Program-made: the position numbers and the translations under genes
Source of the DNA: Riptortus pedestris
Taxonomy: Eukaryota > Arthropoda > Insecta > Hemiptera > Alydidae
Direction: 5' to 3'
NCBI GenBank assembly: GCA_019009955.1
Contig: CM032231.1
Span: 109,171,001-109,235,000, forward strand
Length of the DNA: 64,000 nucleotides
In this document: in pieces, positions 24,524 through 36,948 of the stretch
How positions within the stretch are numbered: position 1 is the stretch's first letter
Layout of the letters: each line of letters opens with the position of its first letter
Notes under the pieces: model-generated
Seen by the model: the letters and a program-made list of their open reading frames with translations, nothing else
The model's database searches: none
What the model was told of the DNA's origin: nothing

Positions 24524-25612
24524 GCTAGTTTAATATAAATATCTTCTCTGGTCTACCTAGCTACAGAACACTTTGTCAGCTGGTAGAACCAATATGTGTA
24601 TTAATTAGTCTGTAGAAAAACGTCTTAATTATTAATTAGGCTTATATTAAACTGTACCATCATAAACGAATAAAAGTAAATAAAATTTTGGGTACAATAC
24701 TCCACGAAGGGCCACCTCTAGTCAAACAGTACATGTCACAATGTAACATATAGTTTTTCACTTCCATTTCGGCCTTTTTAAGAAGATGCCAATGGGAGAA
24801 GTAGCTTCTTGATGGTGTTTAGGCTCTTAGTTCAAAATTCGGTACGAGTTAGAATCGGATTAATTTATTATGGAAAAGGATAGCGACAGTTGAATAAGAA
24901 TTTGTAACTTATCTTTTTTTCCAATCCTAATAACCAGTTTTTAGTTCGATAAACATCTAAATTTATTTTAAATAGATAATAAACTATTTATATTCTAAAA
25001 TATAGCTTTCTTGAATAAAACGGCGAAATGAATTCTGACCAAATACTTTTCAAGATAGAAATATTGTATTGAAATTGTAGCCATACTGGGTCAATGAATA
25101 AACACCCTTTTTCTTCTTTAAAAAATCTGTTTACTTTTTTTTTTTTTTCGTAATTTTGAACATTCTATTTAGATATATTTCATATTGTTATTTTCTTACA
25201 TCATAACAGAAATTAATAACAATTCTATTTATATTAACCTTCTCAGAATTAAGAATATAAAAACTCGCTAATCAACTCCTCTTAATCATTGAGTTGTTAT
25301 ACAACCAAGATAGATTTATAATAATAAAACTTTGAAAGGTGATTTAAAATGTGGATATAATGGAAACATTTAAAATGCTGTTTACCATGTAGATGGTGGA
25401 CACAAAAATTAAAAAATATATGTAAATATAATTTTCCAAAACAATTTGAAATTGTAATTTTTGTTAAATAGGAACTCCTTGATAAGGAGTTGTAGAGCTT
25501 GAAACGCTTTGGGGAATTACATAAAATAGATGTTTTAAGGAAGAAAAAGAGTGTTCATTTATTGAGCCAGTGAATTTCAAACAATTTAAGAAGCCGGTCA
25601 TCTACAGTGCTA

Positions 25613-25616
<4 letters not shown>
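24524..25616. other. Unannotated AT-rich stretch
   Basis: No gene recognised. Confidence 0.35.

Positions 25617-25673
<57 letters not shown>
25617..25673. repeat. (TA)n microsatellite at the edge of a Helitron-like element
   Basis: About 28 TA units directly adjoining the CTAG terminus of the next element (read on minus). Confidence 0.95.
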
Positions 25674-26240
25674 TAGCGGACCCGACAGACGTTGTCCTGC
25701 ATGATATTTCAAGCGATTAGGATATTAAACTTAATAATATTATTTTTAAAACAAAATCTACTTTTAATAACACAGAAAACGAATTTTTTTATTCAGGCCT
25801 CCCTTATAACTTCCGTTCCCGTTCGAACCTAAAAAACTTAATATAGCTTATAATCATGGAATAATTAATGCTAATTCACATACCGAGTTATGTTAAGTTC
25901 GGTTCAATCGTTGGCGCCCAATAAAATTGTTGGCTCCCACTTTACTTTTTCAGATCTTGTTTATACTTTGTTTACGACAACAGTGAATATAATAAAAGTT
26001 GCTCTAAATAACAACATAAACAACTTTTATCCTGTGCATATTTGCCGAAAAATCAATGGGAAACGAAATATCGCTATTTTTAATTTTAGACCTCCCTTAC
26101 GATCCCCACTCCTGCTCCATCTGCCGGGCTGATTTGTGACACTAAACCATCCAGGGCGTCACCCAAACGCGTACAGAAAAAAATCATTCATATCGATCCA
26201 GCCGTTTAGGAGGAGTTCAGTGACATACACACGTACAGTA
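25674..26240 (-). mobile_element. Helitron-like non-autonomous element, minus orientation
   Basis: On minus it starts near 'ctgaactcctcctaaacggc' and ends 'ggacaacgtctgtcgggtcc' GCTAG|T, again a small hairpin plus CTAG-T. Internal modules (caggagtgggg, gaaatatcgctt-like) match 23,690-23,880 in inverse. Two separate copies of the same 'aggcctccctt' module suggest an internal duplication. Confidence 0.45.
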
Positions 26241-27182
26241 GAGCAACACACAAATTTATTCACATTAATTTGGTGTTACAAAATCAAATAAATCTATTTA
26301 ACATAAAAAGCCAGTTTTCTTTGGGTAAATAGGTTTGATCTGATAAACCGAAGTTCATCTTTAGTACCGCTTACTCAATATCCAGCAAAAATTGTGAAAT
26401 CAATCGTTCAATTAAGTTAATCAAAAACTCTTTTTTAAGCAAATATAAATTACATAATGGAATTCTTTTGTTAGTTGAAAAATTTAATTGATTTAAAGTA
26501 AGTGGTTTTTTTTTTTTTTTTTTTCAGAAATGACCTTACACAAATTATTTTTCAAGGATGAATTCGCCGAAAACAAGCATATCTGAAAGATAATAATATT
26601 AGTTATTGGTATAAGGGATCATCATATAGGTTATCTTCGAAATGGGGTATTAATTTTCTCTTTTTTCTTCAAATTAAAATACGGCAATAACATTTTAACG
26701 GGTTTTTGAAACGTAATTCATGGTACGTCATTTTCTCTTTAGAGTTAATTATAATTTTTTTTATATTCATTTTCTTCAGTGTATTTATGTAATACTTTTC
26801 TTTATCAAACATGATGTTAATAAGCAGTGTTGGATTATAATGTTGTAAAGAACGTTGGCAGCAAATTATGGTTGAGTACAAGGAATCATACTTAGGTAGA
26901 AATATTTTTTTAAGGTTTCATAAGTGCGAGTTATGAGAAGTTACAACAGACCTGAATTTTTTTTTTTAACATTTACAAAGTTAAGCCGAAACAATTAATG
27001 ACATTCTTTCATTCGACGATTCCATAAATACAGGTCTCACACGAAAGAATGAGCACCATTCTGTAAAATGCAAGACTAGTACAATTCCTCTATCTCTTAT
27101 CGTTTTTTTTCTGCAATCCCAGCAACAAAGTATAAGAGGCGGTGTCAGATCAAAGAGATGCTATCAAAACTGCTAATTCCAA
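26241..27182. other. Unannotated AT-rich stretch
   Basis: No gene recognised; a T-run of about 18 at 26,507-26,524. Confidence 0.35.
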
Positions 27183-27960
27183 CCCAGGAGATGACGAAAA
27201 TGAGGTCCGTTCAAAACTGTATATGTATATGTATATATATATATATGTATATATATATAGATCAAAACTATATATATATTTCTGTTACCGCTCTAGCGGT
27301 TGCAATTATTTTTTAATAGTTACCAAACTCGATATTTAGTCGTTATACGTAAAAAGAAATATCTAGTTCATTAACGGTTGATCGGACAGGGGGGAGGGGG
27401 GTTTAGAGGAGGAGAATTTCGAGAATTCGAAATATTTCCGTTACTATATGTCGGATGGAAAAATAGTATAGAATCAATCTTATGGCACATTAAATGTACT
27501 ATAAATATTATTTTATACATTTATTCTTTATATTGAATACTAACTGAGATATTTGCATTTTTCAGTTTTCAGCCTTCAGCAAACCCCCACTTCTACTCAT
27601 GTTACATGAACAATTCTCGGTTATATAATAACCCACATCATTCGAAGCTTAAATACCAAATATTGTTTTCAAGAGACATTTATTATACGAGATACACGCA
27701 AATTTGTTCTGGTGCCCCCTTCTTAAGTTTTTAGACTACTTAAATTTCATTGATTGAGATAAAAATTAGTTTGATTCATTATAAATTATAGTACTAGATA
27801 TAGTGAATAGTTTCCAATCACACTAATACGTTATATTCAGAAATATATCTCTAATTGTTTTTCTTTCCTGTGGGAAGTTGGCAGAACTGTTTGTTTACAT
27901 TTCAGATGCTTTCCATAGGGAGGTTTCTTATTATCGTTTGTATTTATTCACTTAATATTC
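27183..27960 (-). repeat. Family A, copy on minus strand
   Basis: Reads on minus from 'gtttgtatttattcac'-type 5' DNA through 'gagtagaagtgggggtttgc', the second module, an interrupted TA block (27,220-27,275) and the 'gacctcattttcgtcatctcc' segment. The palindromic end is missing. Confidence 0.7.
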
Positions 27961-28261
27961 ACAATTAGTGTAAAACATGAATATTTATTGCTGCTGTTAA
28001 TAATATTCAGCATAATTCCGACACCATTAATCCTCAATAGAATGTGAATGACTATTAATTTTGTGGTATAATTTATTATACAAGTTTAGTTTTCATTAAT
28101 TATGAGGAAAAACTCTGAAAATATGTCTTACTTCGTCTGAAAGTAGGTTTAATTTCATAATTAAATACACTCTCAATTACTCACTTAGCGCGCTTATAAA
28201 CTCTTAGAGGATGACGTAATTTTGAAATTCATAGACATTGAGATTTTCTATAAATAAAACT
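27961..28261. other. Unannotated AT-rich stretch
   Basis: No gene or repeat recognised. Confidence 0.35.
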
Positions 28262-29080
28262 AAGAAACTGGTTTCCACAGTAATTGCCCCATTAATAAAG
28301 TGTTTCTACTAAAATAGTTTCGAACACTAACTGCACCTAAAATATGGTTTCCACAAACCCAGCCACCATTAAGAAAGAAGTTTTGAGAAGCACTATCCCT
28401 ACTAAGTAAACGTTTTCCACAAGCACTGCCCTTGTTAAGAAAGTTAAGAATGAATTTTTCAAAAGCGCCACCCCTTAAAAAAAAAAGAAAATAGTTTTCA
28501 AGAATACCTCCATTAAAAAAGATGGTTTCCAGAAGCACTGCCTTCAATAAGAAAGAATTTTTCACAACTAAGAAACGGTTTCCTGAGTCACTGGTCCCCA
28601 TTAAGAAAGTGTTTTTCACAAGCGCTACCCCTTCAAGAAAATGGTTTCTAACACTTCTTCCACTAAAAAAAAAGGTTTCCACATGCTCTACCACCATTAA
28701 GAAAGTGTTTTTCACGAGCACTACCCCTACTAAGTTCTACAAGTACTCCCCTTATAAAGAAAGTAAAGAATAAAGTTTTCACTAGCACTAAACCTGCTAA
28801 GAAAATGGTTTCTAACACTACTTCAACTAAGAAAACGGTTTCCACGTGCTCTGCTTTTATTACGAAAGAATGTTTTTACTAGCCCTAACCCTTCTAAGAA
28901 AACGGTTTTCACCGTCTCTTCCCTCATTAAGAAAGTGTTTTTCAAAAGCACTCCCTACTAAGAAAATGGTTTCCATAAGCTCTGGCCTTATTATATAAAA
29001 CATTTTACACAAGCACTACCTCCAACAAGAAAGTATTATCAAAAACGGAACCCTACTAAGAAAACGGTTTCTAAAAACTG
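28262..29080. repeat. Minisatellite, unit about 32-36 bp, block 1
   Basis: Dozens of variants of 'ctaagaaaatggtttcca' joined by 'agcactacccc'-type linkers. Long open frames on both strands (for example 28,260-28,721 minus) are created by the absence of stops in the unit, and are not supported as genes. Confidence 0.9.
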
Positions 29081-29265
29081 CCACTAAGATTCTTTAATGT
29101 CACTAAGACTGAGTAATTCTCACACGTATTGTGGAAAGTTGGTTTTCGTTATGTTTGTGGAGTTTTACAATAACTTTTATTTTGTAATAAATGAAGTAAT
29201 AATTTCAACTACTTTTTTTTTGTTTGAATGAACATGTTTTAGTTTGATAGACTGATTATAATTAA
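29081..29265 (+). repeat. Flank of block 1, duplicated at 32.7 kb
   Basis: The segment 'ccactaagattctttaatgt' to 'agtttgatagactgattat' is repeated with about the same order at 32,728-32,925, showing that the minisatellite end and its flank were duplicated as a unit. Confidence 0.8.
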
Positions 29266-30274
29266 ATCAATTTAATATTATATTAAGCGCTCCAAATGCG
29301 TGGCCTCTGTAATTCAGAAATTTGCATTGGGAAGGTTGTTCCGATGTGTAATTAATTCCCAGTAGACATTTTGCATGGAAAGGGGTAAATTATAGTAGGC
29401 GCTAGGAACTGAAACAACTTTTTTCTGTATGGACCCTGAGTTATGACTTACCAAAGTTTTATTTATTGCTGCCCTTCTCAATAAAACCGATCGCATCATT
29501 CATTAGAATTGCCTCATTAGTTTAACGATAATTCGCTAAGTTGTTTTTAATGTCTATTTAATGACATTTAATGCGCGTCCCTAAACGTTTTTTATTGAAT
29601 CTAATCCTCCCCACTCTCAAGAATAGTATTATAATAAAAGGAGCCTTCGAGGCATTTGGCGATTAAACAACCTGGCAAACCCGTACGTCTGAACATAAAA
29701 TACAAAGAGGTACCACAATTAAGTTACATTGGGAATAAAAAAAAAAATAAACTTTCGTCTTGGAGTTTCTGAACTCCCATAGAAGTTCCGCGGTGGTGAA
29801 GTACTCGAAATACAACTTTCACTGATCCTAAAACTATGTCCCTACAGTAATTGCTTTTAGTTGGAATGTAAGTTCGGTGTTCCACTTGTTCCTACGTTGC
29901 CTGCAAATAAAATAACTCTGGGCCTTTCAAAATGAAAAAACTCCACGATGTTTCCGACTTTAGTCAATGGTGATCAGGAATACTTCACTCAGATATAAAT
30001 GTGCCTCAAAGGTGTACAAATCTTGTATCGTTTACTTAAAAACGTTAGATCCCACTTTAGCATGTACAAGTACTGCTATGAAATACGTACAAATCTCGCA
30101 GTATACAAACGTACCAATACTTGTTGCCACTGTTTGATTTTGATGATAGGAATCATTTTACAAATAATAAAAGCCACATATTGCACTTGTGGATAAAATT
30201 TACACAATAATAACAAAATGGATTTTTATTGGATTCAGTGATTTTGAAATTTATGATAACTGTACTGCTTCTTT
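29266..30274. other. Unannotated stretch
   Basis: No gene or repeat recognised. Confidence 0.35.
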
Positions 30275-30935
30275 CTAAGAAATTGGTTTCCTCTACCACT
30301 GTTTCTACTAAGAAAACGGTTCCCATAGGCTCTGTTCAGTAAAGAAATGGTTTCCACTGACACTCTCCCACTAAGAAAATGGTTTCCAGAGACCCTGTTC
30401 CACTAAGGAAATGGTTTCCATAAACACTGTTCCCACTAAGAAAACGGTTCCCAAAGACTCTGTCCAGTAAGGAAATGGTTTCCAACGATACTCTTCCACT
30501 AAGGAAATGGTTTCCAACGACACTCTCCCACTAAGGAAATGGTTTCCATAAACACTGTTCCCACTAAGAAAACTGTTCCCCTAAAAAAATGGTTTCTTAA
30601 GACACTGTCCTACTAAGGAAATGGTTTCCAAAAAGAATGACCCACTATGAAAAGGATTTCCAATGACTCTGCCCCAGCAAGGAAATGGTTTCCAAATACA
30701 CTGTCCCACTTAGGAAATGGTTTCCATAAACACTGTTCCCACTAAGAAAACGGTTCCCAAAGACTCTGTCCAGTAAGGTAATTTTTCCCAACGACACTGT
30801 TCCACTAAAACAATGGTTTCTAAAGACACTATCCTACTAGAGATATGGTTTCCAAAAAGAAGGACCCACTATGAAAAGGATTTCCAATGACTCTGCCCCA
30901 CTAAGCATATGGTTTCCAATGATACTGTCCACTAC
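30275..30935. repeat. Minisatellite, unit about 32 bp, block 2
   Basis: Same unit as block 1 (actaaggaaatggtttcca with 'gacactgtccc' linkers) and more regular: the gg-tt-cc core recurs at about 30,285, 30,318, 30,348, 30,381, 30,413, 30,446 and 30,477. A higher-order repeat is visible (the 30,410-30,600 order recurs at about 30,715-30,900). Confidence 0.9.
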
Positions 30936-31289
30936 AAAAATAGCTTTGAAAACGGCAGCTTCCACTTCACTACCAGTTTCATTTGATGTCCACGGACAAG
31001 GAGAGGAAAAAGAAACACCAATCCAGATCACCTCTCAAAAATGATACTACATTACAAACCAGTAATGAATATTATTTTTCTTCTCAGTTATTAACTTTGT
31101 TTTGAAATAAATTATATAAAAATTATTTTGTGTCAATATCAATTATTGTTGAATATGCCTTCTACTTACTATTACATATTTTAATAAAATCCGTGCAATT
31201 GTTTACATTATGCACTTCGATTTCTTATGCAAGCACATGGATAATATAATTCATTTATTCCTCATTCCACGTGGATTTAGAAACCCTCC
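30936..31289. other. Unannotated stretch
   Basis: No gene recognised. Confidence 0.35.
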
Positions 31290-31690
31290 GAACGCAGACT
31301 ATGGCTGAATGCAGACAGCGGGGCTCTACGTTGTCAACTTGGAGCAGTTTTCTCTAAAGCCGTACAGACACTATCTGGTATAGTTTTTGTTCTCCATCTC
31401 TATCGGAGGGAGAGATAATGATGGACACGCCACCAAATATCCAGCTGCCCCAACAAAAACAACCCCCAGGCATCAGATGTTGACAGGGCCCGTGCCAGGT
31501 GGCAGAACCTCCCTCCAGGTATCGGGGCTCGGAGCCACTCGTGCGGTCTCTGATTAACCATGATAGTTCCGATGCTTCTAAACGCTCCGATAAACGCCTT
31601 TGTCCCAGAATCCTTTAATTGTACATCATTCCGACGGGTGGGCGTCGACTATCGTCAGTTAAGTTAACGAATGATGTATTAGCAGCCCTT
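31290..31690. other. GC-rich, CpG-containing island
   Basis: A roughly 400-bp block of much higher G+C with many CpG, sharply bounded by AT-rich DNA. No rRNA, tRNA or known repeat was recognised. Candidate promoter/first-exon island or a fragment of a foreign element. Confidence 0.5.
31354..31614 (-). pseudogene. Unrecognised open frame in the GC-rich island
   Basis: On minus, 86 codons without a stop from 31,614 to the TAG at 31,354-31,356. There is no upstream ATG (first internal Met at 31,473), so this would be an exon or a truncated gene. The peptide is rich in Gly, Trp and Cys (MPGGCFCWGSWIFGGV) and then charged (SPSDRDGEQKLYQ). I do not recognise it. A shorter frame is also open on plus, and high G+C by itself lowers stop frequency, so coding is uncertain. 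Confidence 0.3.
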
Positions 31691-31717
31691 TGAAGTGCTG
31701 TGTTCAAGAACATGAAA

Positions 31718-32080
31718 GTCCGCCACTCAAGGGCTGTGTAAAATAAGCAGATTTCCCAATTGGTGGTATTACGCACTTGTGATCTCAACTTACAACAAAT
31801 TCTCTATTTCTATGTAAAAACCTGAAGAGAAGAGAGCGGAGGGGTGGAGGGAGAGAGTTTACTGGAGTCTGAAAAACAAGAAACAAGAAAACGGGTAAAA
31901 CTCGCTTAATACTTGAGTTACGAAAAAATGCATACACCAACAATTGTATAATATCAGTACCTTAACAAGATTGTTTCTACAACATTTTACGACCCGACTT
32001 ATAATAACGGAAATATTTCGAAAACCGCGTCACGAGTGTAACCTTAATAGCTGGTTTCCCTTAAAGAGAATCTGCTAAAA
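31718..32080 (+). repeat. Family A, internally deleted copy
   Basis: From GTCCGCCACTCAAGGGCTG through the first module to 'acggaaatatttcgaaaacc', then directly to the 3' end (tttcccttaaagagaatctg CTAAAA). The second module and TA block are deleted. Confidence 0.75.
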
Positions 32081-32283
32081 CCTACAAATGACATTTCGTT
32101 TGAGATATGATTATTAAATTATCATTGAAGCCATCCAATAATGCTTCGGAGGCATATTAAATGGTTGCTTCTCCAGGAAACAGGGTGTTTCGAAAAAAAC
32201 ATACACTTTGCAAAGTGTTTGTGTTGCCAAAAATATTAATGTCTACGCTAGCTACGGCTTGGTAATTTCTGGGTAACTTACCT
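32081..32283. other. Short spacer
   Basis: No feature recognised. Confidence 0.35.
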
Positions 32284-32416
32284 TATATATATAAAACATT
32301 TTGGACGGACCTTATTTTCGTTATCTCCTGGGTAGGGTCGATGGACATTTGAAAGGTTTTTTCGAAAATCGAGTCATGAGTACGACCTCAATAACTGATT
32401 TCCACTAAGGGAAATC
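32284..32416 (+). repeat. Family A, 3'-end fragment
   Basis: Short TA run, then 'ggacggaccttattttcgtt' and 'gagtacgacctcaataactg' to the palindromic end with one mutated arm. Confidence 0.75.
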
Positions 32417-32562
32417 TGTTAAAATCGTTATTTTTGGTCACACAAAGTGTGTAATAAAATGTAAAAAAAAAGTCAACAATCCGTAATAGAATTAACACTT
32501 AACTCAAATACCATGAAACGAGAACCACGTTCGTAAATAATAAGAAAGTTTTTTTTTTCACA

Positions 32563-32740
32563 GGCACTACCCCTACTAAGAATACAGTTTCCACCGTCTC
32601 TTCCCTCATTAAGAATGTATTTTTCAAAAGCACTCCCTACTAAGGAAATGGTTTTCATAAGCACTGCCTCCACTAAGAAAGTATTATCACAAACGGAACC
32701 CTACTAAGAAAACGGTTTCTACAAACTACCACTAAGATCC
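32563..32740. repeat. Minisatellite, block 3
   Basis: Continuation of the 32-36-bp unit. Order of variants (…ccgtctcttccctcattaag…, …aaagtattatca.aaacgg…) matches 28,880-29,080, so this block is a duplicate of the end of block 1. Confidence 0.85.
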
Positions 32741-32930
32741 TTTAATGTTACTAAGACTGAGGAATTCACACACCTATTGAGGAAAGTTGGTTTTCCAATG
32801 AAATGATGTTTGTGGAGTTTTACAACTTTTATTTTCAGAACAATACTTTGTAATAAATGAAGTACTCATTTTAACTATTAATTTCTTATATGATTGAATA
32901 TTTTCGTTTGATAGACTGATTATGGATAAA
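32741..32930 (+). repeat. Flank of block 3 (duplicate of 29,081-29,265)
   Basis: Matches the earlier flank through 'gtggagttttacaa', 'ttgtaataaatgaagta' and 'gatagactgattat', with small indels. Confidence 0.8.
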
Positions 32931-33037
32931 GGTTTTTTTTTTTCTCGTTTTTACATAGGCTTAATTATTTATGTTTTTCTATTAATGCATTCATTTTTTT
33001 GTATTAATAATTTGTTTTGTTTTTCTATCTGTTGCAG

Positions 33038-33113
33038 CCCGGACGGGAAGTACACGAGTCGTTGGAATTGGACGACGCCCGTGACAGTGTCCGGTGAATG
33101 AGGAAGTGGAGCG
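33038..33113 (+). CDS. Candidate exon, GC-rich, probably terminal coding exon
   Basis: Preceded by a strong 3' splice site (ttttgtttttctatctgttgcag ends at 33,037) and markedly GC-rich in AT-rich surroundings. Two frames end in stops inside it: the frame from 33,039 reads PDGKYTSRWNWTTPVTVSGE then TGA at 33,099; the frame from 33,038 reads PGREVHESLELDDARDSVR then TGA. Either would be the last coding exon. A GTAATA at 33,114 could also serve as a donor. An ATG at 33,098 opens a 47-codon frame to 33,241, which I consider incidental. I do not recognise the protein; no upstream coding exon was identified in the window. Confidence 0.4.
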
Positions 33114-35490
33114 GTAATACTTTCATGGCTGTGATCTTCTTATGTTCATATTTTATATTCTGTAATATATTTCTTAACTATAATTTGTTAGGCAATTGTT
33201 ATTTCGTTTCTTTCAAAAGAAAACTAAAAAAAATAAAATAAAAATAAAAATCGAAATATTAAGAGAGAAAATATTTATGTGTCCTTAGGAACATTTATGT
33301 ATGTATATCCTTGTTGATTTAGTAAAAAGTTTTAATATTGTTTCTTCTATTTGTAAATATTTTATTGATTTTTTTTTATGATAAATTTTTATTTGTTATG
33401 TAAATCCTTTTAAATATAAAGGCTGTTTTATGTAGGGAAATTGTAAACTGTAGGGAACTTGATTGTATGTTAAAGGTTACGAGATTCAAGATGTTTGAGT
33501 TATTTGTTAAATTTTGAGAAACCAGGCTTATAAAACTTTTTATTAAACAATGGAACATTCTTCATGGCCTATCAATATTCAAGTAATATTTTGCTAAGTT
33601 ATTTCGGGGTTATAATTGAAGGAATATATGCAGTATTTTTATCAAATAAAAATGCCACGAAGTAGTTTATCAAGTTATTTTTGTTTTAAATAGTTCGTCA
33701 TTAATATGTAAAAGGTATTATTAATGCAAATGCCACTTTACTAAAGGCATATAGAAGTATTATATCATTATTTTTAATTAAATGATCGACTACAGAAAAC
33801 TAAAAGTAATCTATGAACATATTTATTTATTTAAGACATGTTTGAATGGTTTTTTAAATGATCTCTTTGTGACTAAGTCGACTTTAGTATAAAAGTCTTA
33901 CTTTACTTACAGTATTTCTGGATTCATTATTTTGTCTGGTAATAATATTAACTAGTTATAAAGTTATGAAGAAATAATATATATCTTTTTTGAGGTGTTC
34001 ACAACATTAAGCTCACTTTCATTTTAATTAAAAAATTAACAATTCAATTCTCATTTGAAGTCTATTACAGATACTTTCTAATTTATTTTATGAGGTTTAT
34101 GATGAATAATTGATAACCTCTCCCCTCCCCCATAATGAAATCTCTTTATACATGATTCTCAAATAGAAAATACAATTATAACTTCAGATCTTATAAATTA
34201 TTTCTTTTTTACTTTGAAGCCTGGTTTCTACATTACTTATTATTATCTCACAGAAGTTTTGTTTACTATTTTTTGCCATTCTTAATTTATTACTTTTGTA
34301 GAATTTGTGATATTTTATATTGTAAGTTTTTTTTTATTATATTTTTTGTAGGTGTATATTGTGACTTGTTCTGATTCCTATCTATTGTTTTGTTTCACAA
34401 TGATTCCTTTCTCTATAAGCAATATGGAAAGAAACGATTGCATTAAATCGCCTGACCAAAAGCTGACCAATTTTCTTTGTATTCACTTATTTTTCTATTA
34501 TGTACGCGTGAATGGTGAAAAGTTAAATTTCAAAATATATTTATAATGTCTACAGAAATGGTCAGGTCTAATGTGCGCCAGTGTTAATAATTGTATTTAT
34601 GTTTTATGTATGTATGTTTCTAATAGGGCAGGTAAATGAATGGCTGTCTATCAAATATCATTAAGACAATATCAATGTTAACTATTCCTTACTATAAATG
34701 TAAATAATCAAAATTAAGGGTTCGAAAAGAGGAGGAGGTAATGAATAATGCTTTGCACTCCATGAGTGTCACTTAAATGTACATTAAATTATTTATAGCT
34801 AAAATAATTATAAAAGAAAACCTTGTACATAAATCCTTACCTCGTAAGTACATACATTTTTATTGATATCAAGATGTACAGATGGATGAGGAAATGTGCA
34901 ATTTAAGTAATAATTTTTACTTTTAAAAATTATTTACAAAGTAACTACCAAAGATAATGTTATGCGTTGTGTGTGCAGTTAGCCCACCTAACATTCCTCC
35001 TGCATCTATTTCATTTGTTAGTGCAACTCTTAGAAACAGTAAGCAACTATCTTTCTTCGAAATTTCGGCCATTTCACGAAAAACAAAAAATTGTTGAAAT
35101 CATCTTACTAGACTTCGATGTAATTTTAATTTCTTAACTATGAAAAATTTCCCTTTTCCCCCAAACTGCTGATCTTAACAAAACGCTAAACGCAAGCATG
35201 TCCTATGCGCTTACTCAATTTTGAAACTTATTTTTTTATCAAGAGATGATAAATGTACAATGTATAAATAGGTTTTGAGATGACTGTAACTGATAGTCCT
35301 TATTTATAGTTAACTTAATATAATATAGTTGATTTGGAGTTAACTGCTAGATAACTTCATGGAAATTAGCACGGTGAAGCTGATGTAAATATAACTTATG
35401 TACTATTGGTACTTCTGTATGTTCCAATAATAATGACTGTGTTAGAAAACAATTATGAACAGGGTTATACCTGTAGTTGAATAATAAACT
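33114..35490 (+). other. Candidate long 3' UTR
   Basis: A repeat-free AT-rich block behind the exon candidate. It contains four TGTANATA motifs, the Pumilio-binding consensus (33,352; 34,699; 34,824; 35,384), several ATTTA elements and a terminal AATAAA at 35,483 followed by T/TC-rich DNA. Insect neural transcripts often carry such long 3' UTRs. There is no direct evidence of transcription. Confidence 0.35.
35483..35488 (+). terminator. Poly(A) signal candidate
   Basis: AATAAA followed at about 20-40 nt by a T- and TC-rich stretch (tatttttttctctctctc), the usual downstream element. Confidence 0.4.
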
Positions 35491-36948
35491 TAGTACTATC
35501 AAACTACACTTGTCTATTTTTTTCTCTCTCTCTTTATTTTATCCTAGTTAAACGAATTGTAACATAGAAAGCTAACAATACCCAGCCTCTCTGAGCAAAG
35601 CCTGACTTGCGGCTGTTCTTAATTAACTATCAATTATAATTGTAAATTTAAATAACAAACAAGCTCATTGAATCGACTATACTAATTAAATGTAACAAAC
35701 GGATATAAACTATGAAATTGTTTAGTATTCTTTTCTTAAATTATAATTTATTATCTTATGTCAAAAAACTTGGATAGAAAACATGTTGTTGTTAAAACGC
35801 ACAATGTTGTAGGCCGGGGGTTGGAAAAACTTCAAACATCGGGGGATAAATAGTAAACTCCGGCCCTCACTACTATGGAAAATTTGAAAATCTAACATAA
35901 TGCTTAAAAAAAAAAAAATTAATGTTTAATTTATATCTAATAATGTTAGATACTATTTTCACAAGAAACAGAAAAAAATAATATTCTTTTATGAAAGTCG
36001 TTCTTTAACCCTTAGTGTGTTGTATTGGCTTTTGGTAAATATCTCTTACTTTGTTAAACATTAAACATTCTGATAATCACTGGAATGGCTTTTCGAGACG
36101 AAACTTTTATAAACATATGTAATTCGACAAGACAAATATAATTCCTATGGGCAGTTAGAAATATTACTTGTCTGCTAAAAATATTCGTTCACCAGAGTTA
36201 GAGTTTGTTAGTGTAATAAAATCTGAACCTAGCCCAGAGTTGCCAAGTTGTTAGTTAACAAGCATAGCAAGGTAGTATCGAAATCATTTTATTCCTCTGT
36301 AACCCTCAGGGTCTAAATGAAATACAGAATGAACGAACTTTTATTAATTGCGAACTGAGCTTAACACTGTAGAGACATAATTTGATTAAAGAGATAAATT
36401 AAGATATATTGAAGCAATCTCCGGACTTTGCTCAGACAGGCGTGGGACACAATGTCTACAATGCTCAGAAAGAACTGGGCTTTGTTGGCAATGCCGGTTG
36501 ACAGATTTTCTTGTAACATGAATAACCATATATTACTTCAGTGGTGAGGAACCTGCACAGACGAGGCAATTGAGAGTATTTAATTATTTCTTCTTACTTT
36601 TAAAGACACTTAACAATAAGTACCTAAAATAACACCATTCATTTTAAGAGTAAAATCATTTTGGAACAAAAAGTATTACTATTTAAAATCTATAAAACTA
36701 AGAACTATACAATTAATAAAACTGTGCTGTTCCTAATAACTGTGTTCATTCGGTTAGGATTTCAAGTAAATAAGAAATGCCAATCTTATAATAGAGACTA
36801 TTGTAAATGAGGGATTGACATTTTTTTTAACTTGAAATCTTGATTATGATAAACTCTCTGGCTCCAATAAAACAAGTTGTACTTAGTGTTTTTGTTAAAA
36901 TACGCCAATGGTTTTTTTAAAAAAAATAAAATCAAATTTCACACTCAC
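35491..36948. other. Unannotated stretch
   Basis: No gene or repeat recognised. Confidence 0.35.

Noticed and set aside
28260..28845. Overlapping open frames (83-153 codons) on both strands of the minisatellite
   Set aside because: Stop-free repeat units give open frames in several phases; the variants do not preserve codon structure.
28262..30935. CRISPR-like array
   Set aside because: Eukaryotic context; the units vary throughout with no constant repeat and unique spacer pattern and no cas genes.
31290..31690. rRNA or mitochondrial fragment as explanation of the GC-rich island
   Set aside because: No stretch matched conserved rRNA or mitochondrial motifs that I know.
33098..33241. 47-codon ORF MRKWSGNTFM… as a small membrane protein gene
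   Set aside because: Crosses from the exon candidate into AT-rich DNA and ends in a poly-lysine stretch from an A-run; probably chance.
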